DNA of 64,000 nt from Armatimonas rosea (lineage in GTDB: Bacteria; Armatimonadota; Armatimonadia; Armatimonadales; Armatimonadaceae), in assembly GCF_014202505.1 (NCBI RefSeq), contig NZ_JACHGW010000002.1, positions 1,240,001 to 1,304,000 of the forward strand. The letters are read 5' to 3'. Positions 41,906-49,581 of the stretch are shown one piece after another. Both the position numbers and the translations under genes were made by a program. The stretch's first letter is position 1. Each line of letters starts with the position of its first letter. The notes under the pieces were generated by a model, which was given only the letters and a program-made list of their open reading frames with translations, was not told the DNA's origin and made no database searches.

Positions 41906-42804
41906 CCCTCCCCGAGTGCTTTTATCTCCCCCTGGAGCGCGACCTCCTGCGCCTGACCGGCCGCGACCGCCAGAGCTTCTTGCAGGGTATGGTCACCAAC
42001 GAGATCGCCTCCCTGACCCCGGGACAGGGGTGCTACGCCTTCCATCTCACCAGCAAGGGCCAGATCCTCGCCGACTGCCGGGTCGCCTGCCTTGAGGACA
42101 GCCTGCTCATCGACACCGAGCCCGGCTGGGGTACGCCTCTGGCAGAGTCGCTAGACCACCACCTGGTCATGGAGCGCGTCAAGATTACGCCTCTGACCGG
42201 AATTCTCTCCACGTTTGTGGGAGGCGAGGAAGCCGAGGAGATTCTTCGTGGGCTACAGCTTCTCCCTGAGCCTGGTGAGGGGAGTAATGTCACGCAGAGC
42301 TTCGTCGGGCAGCAAGTCATTGTGGTGCGTACGCACTGGATTGCCGGTACGGGCTTTATGATCTATGCCAGTGCGGAGACAATGGCGATTGTGCACGATA
42401 GTGCAGGGGAGCTCTTAGACAGCGCGGTTTTTGAAGGGCTACGGATCGAGGCGGGGATTCCCAAGGGGCGCGTGGACTTCGATGAGAAGACCCTCGCGCC
42501 GGAGACTGGGCAGGCAAGCCGGGCGATTCACTACAAGAAGGGCTGCTATATCGGGCAGGAAGTGGTGGCACGCATCGATGCGCGGGGCCACACCAACCGC
42601 GGCTTTGTCCGGCTGACCCTCGACGCTCTTGTGGCACCAGGAACCAAGCTCTATACCGACGGTAAAGAGGTGGGCTGGCTGACGTCCGTGGCACCGGGAC
42701 CGACCTTGGGGGAGCCGCGGGCTCTGGGGTACCTACGCAATGAGTTTGCCGCGCCTGGAACACAGGTTGCGGTGGGCGAGAGTGGCATGGGAGTCGTGGT
42801 ATGA
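41902..42804 (+). CDS. ygfZ: Folate-binding protein YgfZ/GcvT-like
   Basis: A 300-residue protein of the YgfZ/IbaG-57 family that uses tetrahydrofolate to support maturation or repair of some iron-sulfur enzymes. The diagnostic motif KGCYIGQE is present near residue 212, preceded by KGRVDFDEKTL. It overlaps the genes on both sides by four bases, forming a three-gene translational chain with NlpC/P60 and a small anchored protein. Confidence 0.9.
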   Translation: MTLPECFYLPLERDLLRLTGRDRQSFLQGMVTNEIASLTPGQGCYAFHLTSKGQILADCRVACLEDSLLIDTEPGWGTPLAESLDHHLVMERVKITPLTGILSTFVGGEEAEEILRGLQLLPEPGEGSNVTQSFVGQQVIVVRTHWIAGTGFMIYASAETMAIVHDSAGELLDSAVFEGLRIEAGIPKGRVDFDEKTLAPETGQASRAIHYKKGCYIGQEVVARIDARGHTNRGFVRLTLDALVAPGTKLYTDGKEVGWLTSVAPGPTLGEPRALGYLRNEFAAPGTQVAVGESGMGVVV

Positions 42805-43283
42805 AACGTCCCGTTCTCTGGATAGCCGTAGCGGCAGTTCTGGTTCTGGGGGGGATTTTCTGGGCAGTCAATGCCTGGGAGTACCAGCAGATCGGCGAGA
42901 GCCATGTCCGGCGGCACCTCGTCCGCGGCGTCGTTGAGATCGAGCGTGGGGGGCGCTGGGAGGCACCGTTTGTGGTCGATCCGCGTGCGCCCCTGCTGAC
43001 TCGGGAGGACCTCAAGCGCATCAAGCTCAGCAACCTCCAGTGGGGCGATGCCGGGCTCCTCTGTGCCACCGCGACCGTCTCTCCGGGAAAGCCCCTGAAC
43101 GGCCGCCTTGTCTTTGTGGTCCAGATCCGCGAGACCAAGGACGGCGCACGCATCCGCGACCGTGGGATTCGTCAGACCATCGCTTGGCCGGGGGGCGCGA
43201 CGGTTCCCTTTGTCTTGCCGACCGATCTGTTTAAACCCATCCGCAACCAGCAGACCCTGGTGCACCTAGAAACCATAGAATAG
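42801..43283 (+). CDS. Anchored protein of unknown function
   Basis: A 160-residue protein with one N-terminal membrane segment (PVLWIAVAAVLVLGGIFWAV). An extracytoplasmic beta-rich domain follows (DLKRIKLSNLQWGDAGLL, RLVFVVQIRETKD, ATVPFVLPTDLF). The pattern recalls small immunoglobulin-like domains. Its ATG overlaps the YgfZ stop (ATGA). Confidence 0.65.
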   Translation: MKRPVLWIAVAAVLVLGGIFWAVNAWEYQQIGESHVRRHLVRGVVEIERGGRWEAPFVVDPRAPLLTREDLKRIKLSNLQWGDAGLLCATATVSPGKPLNGRLVFVVQIRETKDGARIRDRGIRQTIAWPGGATVPFVLPTDLFKPIRNQQTLVHLETIE

Positions 43284-43295
43284 GAAGTTTTTGAC

Positions 43296-43709
43296 ATGCG
43301 TACCTCAACCAACACCCGCTTTAGCCAGTGTGGATTTCATCACATGGCACTCCGTGCCGTGAACTTTGACGCCTCTCTTGCCTTCTACACAGAGGGGCTT
43401 GGCTTTCCTGTTGCCCACTCCTGGGGGGAGGGGGAGAAGCGAATCGCTCTGCTCGACCTGGGGGATGGAAACTACCTGGAGCTCTTTGCCTGCCCAGAGG
43501 GAACTGAGATTGTGGGAGGAAACCAGTTTTTTCACCTCGCTCTGCGCTCCATAGATGTCGATTCTGATATAGAAAAAGTACGTTTATTGGGCTGTCCGAT
43601 TACCATTGAGCCAAAAAGTGTGGAGGTTAATGGCAAGACTATTCGTGTTGGGTTCTTTCTTGGGCCTGAGGGAGAGACACTAGAGTTCTTTCAAAACGAC
43701 GAGCTATAG
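43296..43709 (+). CDS. VOC-family (glyoxalase/bleomycin-resistance) protein
   Basis: A 137-residue single VOC unit. The two beta-alpha-beta-beta-beta halves carry the metal His in FHHMALR, Glu in YLELFA, a second His in FFHLALR and Glu in ETLEFFQ, so a metal site is likely. Reactions in this superfamily vary (glyoxalase I, dioxygenases, thiol transfer); no specific substrate is readable. GGAAG stands upstream of the ATG. Confidence 0.85.
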   Translation: MRTSTNTRFSQCGFHHMALRAVNFDASLAFYTEGLGFPVAHSWGEGEKRIALLDLGDGNYLELFACPEGTEIVGGNQFFHLALRSIDVDSDIEKVRLLGCPITIEPKSVEVNGKTIRVGFFLGPEGETLEFFQNDEL

Positions 43710-43744
43710 GATAAACTGAGCTTAAAGGAAATCAACGAACAAGG

Positions 43745-44077
43745 ATGCGTCAGAAACGTCGATCTAGTAGTAGTGATGCTATCTGGATCCTGATCTTAAT
43801 TATAGTGGGGGCTCTATTTGCCTGCTTGCTGGTCTCTCCGTACCTGCGCTATCAGCTTGGGGGCAAGTGGTCTCTCCCTATGATTGGGATCGCTTTTCTG
43901 ATCGTCCTCTATCTCCAGCCCCCGGTGGCACGGCGTGTTCACCAGTGGCGTGCGGACCAGCGTGATGAGGCGGAGAAGCGCTGGTGGCGCGAGCGTGACA
44001 AGCGTGAGCAGCAGGCACAGCTCCGCGCCGAAGCACTCCGGCTGGGTAAGATCCAGCGGGATAAGAAAAATAAGTAG
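43745..44077 (+). CDS. Small two-segment membrane protein with basic tail
   Basis: A 110-residue protein with membrane segments near 14-33 (IWILILIIVGALFACLLV) and 46-60 (MIGIAFLIVLYLQP). A helical tail dense in Arg, Lys, Glu and Gln follows (EKRWWRERDKREQQAQ). Not recognised. The terminator at 44099-44140 ends it. Confidence 0.65.
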   Translation: MRQKRRSSSSDAIWILILIIVGALFACLLVSPYLRYQLGGKWSLPMIGIAFLIVLYLQPPVARRVHQWRADQRDEAEKRWWRERDKREQQAQLRAEALRLGKIQRDKKNK

Positions 44078-44098
44078 CGCCAACACCTACGACAAAAA

Positions 44099-44140
44099 GA
44101 AACCGCAGGCGGGTAGCTCACCCGCCTGCGGTTTCTCGTT
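44099..44140. terminator. Strong intrinsic terminator between convergent genes
   Basis: A perfect 16-bp stem (44099-44114 with 44120-44135), five-base loop, then a T-rich tract (TCGTTTTGTTT) on the plus strand and A-rich on the other, ending both neighbouring genes. Confidence 0.88.
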
Positions 44141-44152
44141 TTGTTTGACTTG

Positions 44153-44374
44153 TTAGTCGTCGATTCGCTGGCCTTCCAGAGTGAAGAGGAGAACGGGTCC
44201 CCAGAACGCCATTCCCCAGCCGGCGAAGGTCAGGAGCTGCTGCTCCACCGGATGGGCCGCGACAAAGTCTTGCTTACCGATGGTGAAGAGAAGCAGAATA
44301 CCTGCGAGCATGCTGAGCCAGCCGGCAAGGGCACGCAGCTGCCAGGGAAGCTTTGTGAAAAATAGTTCAATCAT
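44153..44374 (-). CDS. Small two-segment membrane protein
   Basis: A 73-residue protein with two hydrophobic segments (about 15-31 LAGWLSMLAGILLLFTI and about 49-66 FAGWGMAFWGPVLLF). A short charged loop and a C-terminal QRIDD complete it. Not recognised. It has a good promoter (TTGCAA, 17 bases, TAAAGT) nine bases before the ATG, so the leader is very short. Confidence 0.65.
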   Translation of the reverse strand: MIELFFTKLPWQLRALAGWLSMLAGILLLFTIGKQDFVAAHPVEQQLLTFAGWGMAFWGPVLLFTLEGQRIDD

Positions 44375-44383
44375 TATGGTATG

Positions 44384-44412
44384 ACTTTACCGGATTTCCT
44401 GGTGTTTTGCAA
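44384..44412 (-). promoter_or_regulatory. Promoter TTGCAA-N17-TAAAGT
   Basis: TTGCAA (44412-44407), 17-base spacer, TAAAGT (44389-44384) on the minus strand, nine bases before the ATG at 44374. Confidence 0.6.
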
Positions 44413-44427
44413 CGGTTCGTCGTTGCT

Positions 44428-44664
44428 CTACATCTTGAAGTACTTTTCATCCTCAGCGATGGGGGGAATCTCAAACCCGTGGGTCGTGGCCCACTCGACG
44501 GTCTCTTGCCAGCGCTCCTGCCGATGGGCATCGTTGGTGATGGCAGGGAGCAGGTGGGGAGGCTCGGGAATCTCCTCGTCCGCGCGCTCACTCCACTCGC
44601 GATGTAGCTTCTCGTAGATGGAGGACCACTTCCACGGAAAGGGGCAGATAAATTGTTCGTCCAT
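44428..44664 (-). CDS. Small soluble protein of unknown function
   Basis: The ATG at 44664 with AGAGGT upstream gives 78 residues. No membrane segment or signal. It is acidic and Trp-rich (PFPWKWSSIYEKL, QERWQETVEWATTHGFEIP). Not recognised; it may be a small adaptor. A TACAAT lies 19 bases before the ATG, giving a short leader. Confidence 0.6.
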   Translation of the reverse strand: MDEQFICPFPWKWSSIYEKLHREWSERADEEIPEPPHLLPAITNDAHRQERWQETVEWATTHGFEIPPIAEDEKYFKM

Positions 44665-44735
44665 GACACATACCTCTGCTTGTATTGTAACAAACCTGGG
44701 GGAAAACATCGTGGTTTTCCTCAAATTTTTTTAAA

Positions 44736-45461
44736 CTATCCAAAGGCCTTCGCGAGAGCGTAGGCGACTCCCGCGGCGAGGCCCCCAATTCCTGCTGTCT
44801 CTAGTGCACTTCTCCAGGGACTGGTGCCCGTGAAGCGGCCCTTGACATAGCCAAACACACACAGTGCGGCAAGGGTCACGAGGCACGAGAGGCGAAAGGC
44901 GGCGGCGTGCTCTTTCAGGAAGATGTAGGGCGCTAAGGGAATCAGGCCGCCCACAATATAGGAAACCCCGATTGTGACTGCGCTCTGGAGGGCACGCTTG
45001 GGGTCGGGCTCCTCGAGGCCCAGCTCGAAGCGCATCATGAACTGGACATAGGCCTCAGGATTGCGCTCCAGGGCGGCGATAATGGGGGTGATCTCCGCCT
45101 CAGTGAGGCCGTAGCCCTCGAAGACCTCACGGATCTCTGCGGCCTCTGCCTCGGGCTTGTGGACCACTTCCCAGGCCTCACGCTTTTTTTCGCTCTGGTA
45201 GTGCTCCGCCTCGCTACGGGCGGCCAGATAGCCCCCGAGCCCCATGGCAATCGAGCCCGCGGCGATCTCCGCCAGCCCCGCGGTGACCACGATATTGGTG
45301 CCCAGGATCGCGCCTGAGAGGCCTGCGGCGAGGGCAAAGGGGACAGTGAGCCCATCTGCCATCCCAATGACCACATCCCGCACACTCTCCGAGGACTGGA
45401 AGTGTGCCTCATGATGGTGGTCGTGGTGCGGGGGAGAGGTGTGGTGGAGATGGGTGTCCAA
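44736..45461 (-). CDS. VIT1/CCC1-type iron or manganese transporter
   Basis: A 241-residue five-segment membrane protein. The signatures of the family are VVIGMADGLTVPFALAAGLSGA, the TM2 region AGLAEIAAGSIAMGLGGYLAA and the cytoplasmic helical EREAWEV region that chelates metal. Relatives export or store Fe2+/Mn2+. A histidine-rich N-terminus (HLHHTSPPHHDHHHEAH) is unusual and could bind metal. The start appears to be TTG at 45461, five bases after the preceding gene's stop. Confidence 0.87.
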   Translation of the reverse strand: MDTHLHHTSPPHHDHHHEAHFQSSESVRDVVIGMADGLTVPFALAAGLSGAILGTNIVVTAGLAEIAAGSIAMGLGGYLAARSEAEHYQSEKKREAWEVVHKPEAEAAEIREVFEGYGLTEAEITPIIAALERNPEAYVQFMMRFELGLEEPDPKRALQSAVTIGVSYIVGGLIPLAPYIFLKEHAAAFRLSCLVTLAALCVFGYVKGRFTGTSPWRSALETAGIGGLAAGVAYALAKAFG

Positions 45462-45466
45462 GCGTG

Positions 45467-47632
45467 CTAGCGTCCGATCTTGATTCCGCCCTCACGGGGT
45501 GCGGTGATGGTGATAGGGGCCGTGCTATCGGTGGGAGCATCGGCGTTGCGGCCACCGGTCGTGCCCACGAACACCAGCTTCAAGGGAGGGAGCTTAGGGT
45601 CGCGGGTCCCGAGGTACCGTGAGCCATCGGTTCCGCGCAGGGTAAAGCTGACCTCGTCCTTGTTGCCCGGAACATAGATCGCCCCCTGGTTGATGGTGAT
45701 TCCGGGCGGGAGGCCCAGAGGAGAGATTACCACATCGCTGCGGCCATTGGTAGGGCGGGAGATCTTGATCGTGACGGTCGCGGTCTTGCCGGGGCCAAGA
45801 TCGAGGCTCTCTACCCCCAGAACGGAGAGGCCAAAAGGAGGCTCCTCTCGGGCGACTCCGATAAAGGCGGCACTTCGCTCGATCGGGCGGACATTGTTGT
45901 TCTGGGTGCGGTAGAGCTCGATGGGGCGAGCCTGGCGCTTCAGTGTCTTGACATTCCCCTGGCTATCCGTGAGCTGGGTCGTCCCCTCTACGGTGATCGT
46001 CCCCCCACCCAGCGCCGCTTTATCGTCCACGGTGATCAGGATCAGCGCTTTGTCGTCGTCGGGCGGGATAACCCCCACCTCTGCCTTGACCCCCTCAGGG
46101 AGGCCCTTGAGGGTCAGGACAATGGGCTCCTGGAGCGCCTCACGCCGCGTGGCACGCACCAAGAGGGCGGCGCGGCGGCCCGGAGCGAGGTTGGCACCGT
46201 CTGGGGTGACAGTCAGGGAGAAGTCCGGGATGCCGGCCCCGATTGTCTCCCAGCAGTAGGCACCGGTGGTTGCGGCGGAATCGCGCACCTCGACCACGTA
46301 CTCTCCCTCCTTGGGAAAGCAGCCCGGCATCCGCAGCTCGTCGTCGCCGTCCATCACCCGTGTCTGCACCACAGCGTCTTTTGCATCTTTGATGGTCACA
46401 CGGGGCCGTAGGGGAGAGCCCAGGCGCTTGGTGTAGAGCTCGAGTCCCATACCTGGCTTGAGGGCCCGGACCCGGAAGCGGTCCACCTGGTTCTCACCCG
46501 TCAAGCGCCCCGAGAACATCGCGGGGAGGCTAACTGCGGTCGCAAGCTCGACGGCATCCACAGGACCACCACCGTCGGGCAAGTCGCGGACCAGAACGGG
46601 GGTGTCACCGAGCATGGTGGGGACCATGGTCACCCCCGCGGCATCGCGTGCGACCCGGGCCTCGACCGGAACATTGCCCATCAGGGCGGAGATATTGCTC
46701 CCCGGGCGCGCCACGAGGTTGGGTAGGGTCGTGTCCGTCGGGAGATTGCCCATGGCCAGGCGGTAGATCGAGGCGGGGTTTCCCTTCCAGAGCAGGTCGC
46801 GCACCAGGAGCGTGTACTCGCCGTCGGCGGGGCAGATCCACTCGACAATCGGGTCGATCTCCAGCTTGCCCAGGCTCTTGGTCAGCTCTTTTCCCTTGCT
46901 ATCGTAGAGGTAGAGCACGGGGTTGAAGAACATGGGGCACTGCTCGTTGATCCGGTAGGCCTTGAGGTTAAACGTCAGCCCCTCGCCTTTTTTCGCGGAG
47001 AAGACAAAGCGATCCCGCTGTGCCGACTGGGTGAGAGCCCCGTTGATCACCGCGGGGAGGGTCACGTTCAGGCTCGCATTGGGGAGAGCGAGCTGCTCGG
47101 GGAGGCCGCTTACCTCAAATAAAAACGGGCTGGAGACTCCCTGCTCGGTGATGAGGCGCACCTCACGCAGGCCGGGAGGAGCATCGGCTGCGACTGTTAG
47201 CTTGGCGGTCACTTGCCCCGCACGCGCCCGTGCCTGGAGCCAGCTCACCACTTTATCGCGGTCGTCTTTCTTGATATCGGCACCACGCGCGGTGATCATC
47301 CGGTCCACGGTCGCGGCCCACTGCTCGGGGGACATGGTCCGGTTGTCGGGGGAGCGCGCCTCGTGGCAGGTGACACACTTGGCATTGAAGAGGGGACGGA
47401 TCGTGTCATCGACCGCTGCCCCACTGCCCATGAGCTCCGCCTTGACACCGGCTGCCCCATTGACCACGACTCGCTTGGCTCCCGCGAGCCCACCGCCGCG
47501 GATGGCAATCTCGACGGTCTTTCCCGCCTGTGCTCCGGCGGGGTAGAGCGCGGCGATGCGTGGGTTCTGTGCCAGCGCCATCGGGGCGAGGGCGGCGGTG
47601 AGGGCAAGAATCAATCCTGAAGTGCGTTTCAT
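45467..47632 (-). CDS. Exported haem-c and PPC-type multidomain protein
   Basis: A 721-residue secreted protein (signal peptide ending APMALAQ). An N-terminal IPT/TIG-like domain is interrupted by a CxxCH haem-c site (AKCVTCHEARS near residue 92). Pre-peptidase C-terminal (PPC) beta-domains and further Ig-like domains follow. This fits the planctomycete/Armatimonadota cytochrome-containing proteins that accompany DUF1501 proteins. Its ATG overlaps the WD40 stop by four bases. Role in polymer degradation or electron transfer is inferred from context. Confidence 0.82.
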   Translation of the reverse strand: MKRTSGLILALTAALAPMALAQNPRIAALYPAGAQAGKTVEIAIRGGGLAGAKRVVVNGAAGVKAELMGSGAAVDDTIRPLFNAKCVTCHEARSPDNRTMSPEQWAATVDRMITARGADIKKDDRDKVVSWLQARARAGQVTAKLTVAADAPPGLREVRLITEQGVSSPFLFEVSGLPEQLALPNASLNVTLPAVINGALTQSAQRDRFVFSAKKGEGLTFNLKAYRINEQCPMFFNPVLYLYDSKGKELTKSLGKLEIDPIVEWICPADGEYTLLVRDLLWKGNPASIYRLAMGNLPTDTTLPNLVARPGSNISALMGNVPVEARVARDAAGVTMVPTMLGDTPVLVRDLPDGGGPVDAVELATAVSLPAMFSGRLTGENQVDRFRVRALKPGMGLELYTKRLGSPLRPRVTIKDAKDAVVQTRVMDGDDELRMPGCFPKEGEYVVEVRDSAATTGAYCWETIGAGIPDFSLTVTPDGANLAPGRRAALLVRATRREALQEPIVLTLKGLPEGVKAEVGVIPPDDDKALILITVDDKAALGGGTITVEGTTQLTDSQGNVKTLKRQARPIELYRTQNNNVRPIERSAAFIGVAREEPPFGLSVLGVESLDLGPGKTATVTIKISRPTNGRSDVVISPLGLPPGITINQGAIYVPGNKDEVSFTLRGTDGSRYLGTRDPKLPPLKLVFVGTTGGRNADAPTDSTAPITITAPREGGIKIGR

Positions 47633-48765
47633 TGCGGAGTTCCTGGTGTTCCTGGGGTTGCGGGTGCGGTCGGGGGGGGAGGGAACTCGCGCACCAGCTT
47701 ATTTTGAGTCACATCGTAGAGGCGGACATAGCCATCGAGGGAGGCGGCGGCGACCAGCTGGCTATTGGGGGAGATCGCGAGGCTCCAGATGTCTGCGGTT
47801 GCCTCGGTGAACTCTTTCTCCATGCGGTTGCGCCCCAGGTTCCAGACCTTGACCTTCTTGTCCGCGCCACCGGAGGCGACCGTCTGGCCATTGGGGGCCA
47901 CCGCGACCGCGTAGACACCGTCGGGGTGGGCACCGCCAAAGGTCTGGCCGACAAACCCCGTACGCGGGTCGGGCTCCTTGGGATCGCGCGCCTTGCCATC
48001 GCTGCGGACCCCAAAGACCCGGAGGGCACCATCGCCGCTCCCTACTAGAAAGCGCCCCGGTTGGGGGAGTGCGGCGACACACCAGACCACGCTACCACAC
48101 TGGTCGAAGTTCACCACCACCCGCCGCTTGTCGGCGTCCCAGACCTTGAACATCTTGTCGGCACCGCCCGTGGCAAAGAGCGCACCACCGTCTTGCTGGC
48201 TCGCCCGCGCCGGTACCGTCACGGCTAAGCAACGCCCCACATGCTCGGAGAGGGTCCCGATTGTCTGGCCCGTCATGGCATCGGTCACACAGACCTTCTC
48301 ATCGTTGGCGGCGGAGAGAATCTGCGCCCCCAGAAACGCCACGGACTCGACCGTGTCGTAGTGCGGCTTGAGGGACTTGATGACCTGGCCCGTGCTGGCA
48401 TTCAGGAGCAAGACCACGCCGCTCAGACCTGGGACGCCCGTGCCTGCCGCGAGCACCGCCCCATCGGGGGAGAAGGCGAGGGAGCGAATCGCATCGGAGG
48501 AGACCACCCAGTCCGAGAGCTTGTTGCCGCTGGCGACGTCGTAGACCAGCACGCGCCGGTAGGTTCCCACCGCGAGGCGTGCTCCGTTCGGGGAGAAGGC
48601 CACGGCCCAGCACGGCGGGAGCTTCGTGGCGATCGGGAGGCCTCCCCCGGCTCGCTGGGGCTCGCCACCCCCTCCGGCTCCGCGAAGGGGGGGAGTTTTT
48701 TGGGGGGATTTTACCGGGCTTTTGCCTTTACTCGCCGGTTTCTTCTGTGATCGTGTCACCCACAT
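47629..48765 (-). CDS. WD40 beta-propeller protein
   Basis: The ATG at 48765 has GGAGGAAGG eight bases upstream, inside the preceding MOSC gene (38-base overlap), and gives 378 residues. A Lys/Pro/Gly-rich N-terminus partly encoded by a 53-bp repeat precedes about seven WD40-type blades (WAVAFSPNGARLAVG, VAVAPNGQTVASGG, LAISPNSQLVAAAS). The C-terminus is Pro-rich. A cytoplasmic or exported scaffold; no signal peptide seen. Confidence 0.83.
   Translation of the reverse strand: MWVTRSQKKPASKGKSPVKSPQKTPPLRGAGGGGEPQRAGGGLPIATKLPPCWAVAFSPNGARLAVGTYRRVLVYDVASGNKLSDWVVSSDAIRSLAFSPDGAVLAAGTGVPGLSGVVLLLNASTGQVIKSLKPHYDTVESVAFLGAQILSAANDEKVCVTDAMTGQTIGTLSEHVGRCLAVTVPARASQQDGGALFATGGADKMFKVWDADKRRVVVNFDQCGSVVWCVAALPQPGRFLVGSGDGALRVFGVRSDGKARDPKEPDPRTGFVGQTFGGAHPDGVYAVAVAPNGQTVASGGADKKVKVWNLGRNRMEKEFTEATADIWSLAISPNSQLVAAASLDGYVRLYDVTQNKLVREFPPPPTAPATPGTPGTPQ
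48640..48692 (-). repeat. Intragenic repeat, copy in the WD40 gene
   Basis: Complement of the dsbD copy at 37626-37678 with one mismatch in 53 bases. Here it is read in a different frame and encodes PLRGAGGGGEPQRAGGG before the first propeller blade. Confidence 0.9.
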
Positions 48766-49135
48766 GAATTTCGCCTTCCTCCAGCACCCTTGCTCGAATC
48801 CCCGCTTGATTGACCAGCCGCCGAGCAAGGCCGGGACGCTGGGTGTGCGCTTCTAGCTTTGCGCAGGGCTGGCAGAGCTCAGTGCCCTCACAGAGGACGC
48901 CGCCCACACGAAAGCGCTTGCCCACCAGCGGGTTGAGCGCCACTCCCGTCACCGTGATATTGCGCCGCGACTCGCCCGGAGCGAAGCCCTCGGTATCGAC
49001 CACCTCCGCCTCGATCAGCGTGATGTTCTCGGTCTCGCGGTCTCCGGCAATGCCGCTGTCTTTGAGAAGCCGCGCCGATGTGACGGACTCCATCGGAGCC
49101 CAGGACGTTGCGGCGACATGTATGGTTCGTATCAT
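48728..49135 (-). CDS. MOSC-domain protein, tandem copy 2
   Basis: A 135-residue stand-alone MOSC domain, the fold shared with the C-terminus of molybdenum-cofactor sulfurases. The typical FAPGESRRNITVTG and LCQPCAKLE (conserved Cys) are visible. MOSC domains carry sulfur to metal cofactors or protect against N-hydroxylated bases (YiiM). It follows a paralogue and overlaps it by four bases; the next gene starts inside it. Confidence 0.88.
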   Translation of the reverse strand: MIRTIHVAATSWAPMESVTSARLLKDSGIAGDRETENITLIEAEVVDTEGFAPGESRRNITVTGVALNPLVGKRFRVGGVLCEGTELCQPCAKLEAHTQRPGLARRLVNQAGIRARVLEEGEIHVGDTITEETGE

Positions 49136-49581
49136 AGCTCTTCTAACTGGAGAGAGTCTCCAAGCTCAATCAGCCCCCCCTCGATAATCTTGGCGCGGAG
49201 CCCCCCGCGTCCGACTAGTTGTTGCACCAGGCCGGCTCGATTGGTCAGACGCTCCAAGTGTACACAGGGTTCACAGAGGCGGATGCCTTCGCAGTGCGTG
49301 ATGCCGATGCGGAAACGCTTGCCCACGAGCGCGTTGAGGCGAATTCCTTGGGTCGTGAGGTTGCGCCGAGACTCGCCAGGAGCCAGCTCCACCTCCGCGA
49401 GAACCTCCGACTCAATGAGGGTTAGTTCACGATCAAAGGGGCGCGGTGCGAAGGTTCCCTTCCCTTCTTCGTAGCGATCCCCCACGAGGCCAAATCCAGC
49501 GTGGAGGATTGCCGCGGGGACGGACTCCATTGGCCCGGCGGCGTGCCGGGCCAGGTGGATTGCCACGAGGGTGGCTGGCAC
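49132..49581 (-). CDS. MOSC-domain protein, tandem copy 1
   Basis: A 149-residue MOSC domain starting at GTG 49581, whose first base is the last of the DUF1501 stop (cTAGTG). The family blocks are LAPGESRRNLTTQG and LCEPCVHLERLT. It aligns along its length with the next gene, so the pair came from duplication. An internal GTG at 49569 is possible. Confidence 0.85.
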   Translation of the reverse strand: MPATLVAIHLARHAAGPMESVPAAILHAGFGLVGDRYEEGKGTFAPRPFDRELTLIESEVLAEVELAPGESRRNLTTQGIRLNALVGKRFRIGITHCEGIRLCEPCVHLERLTNRAGLVQQLVGRGGLRAKIIEGGLIELGDSLQLEEL

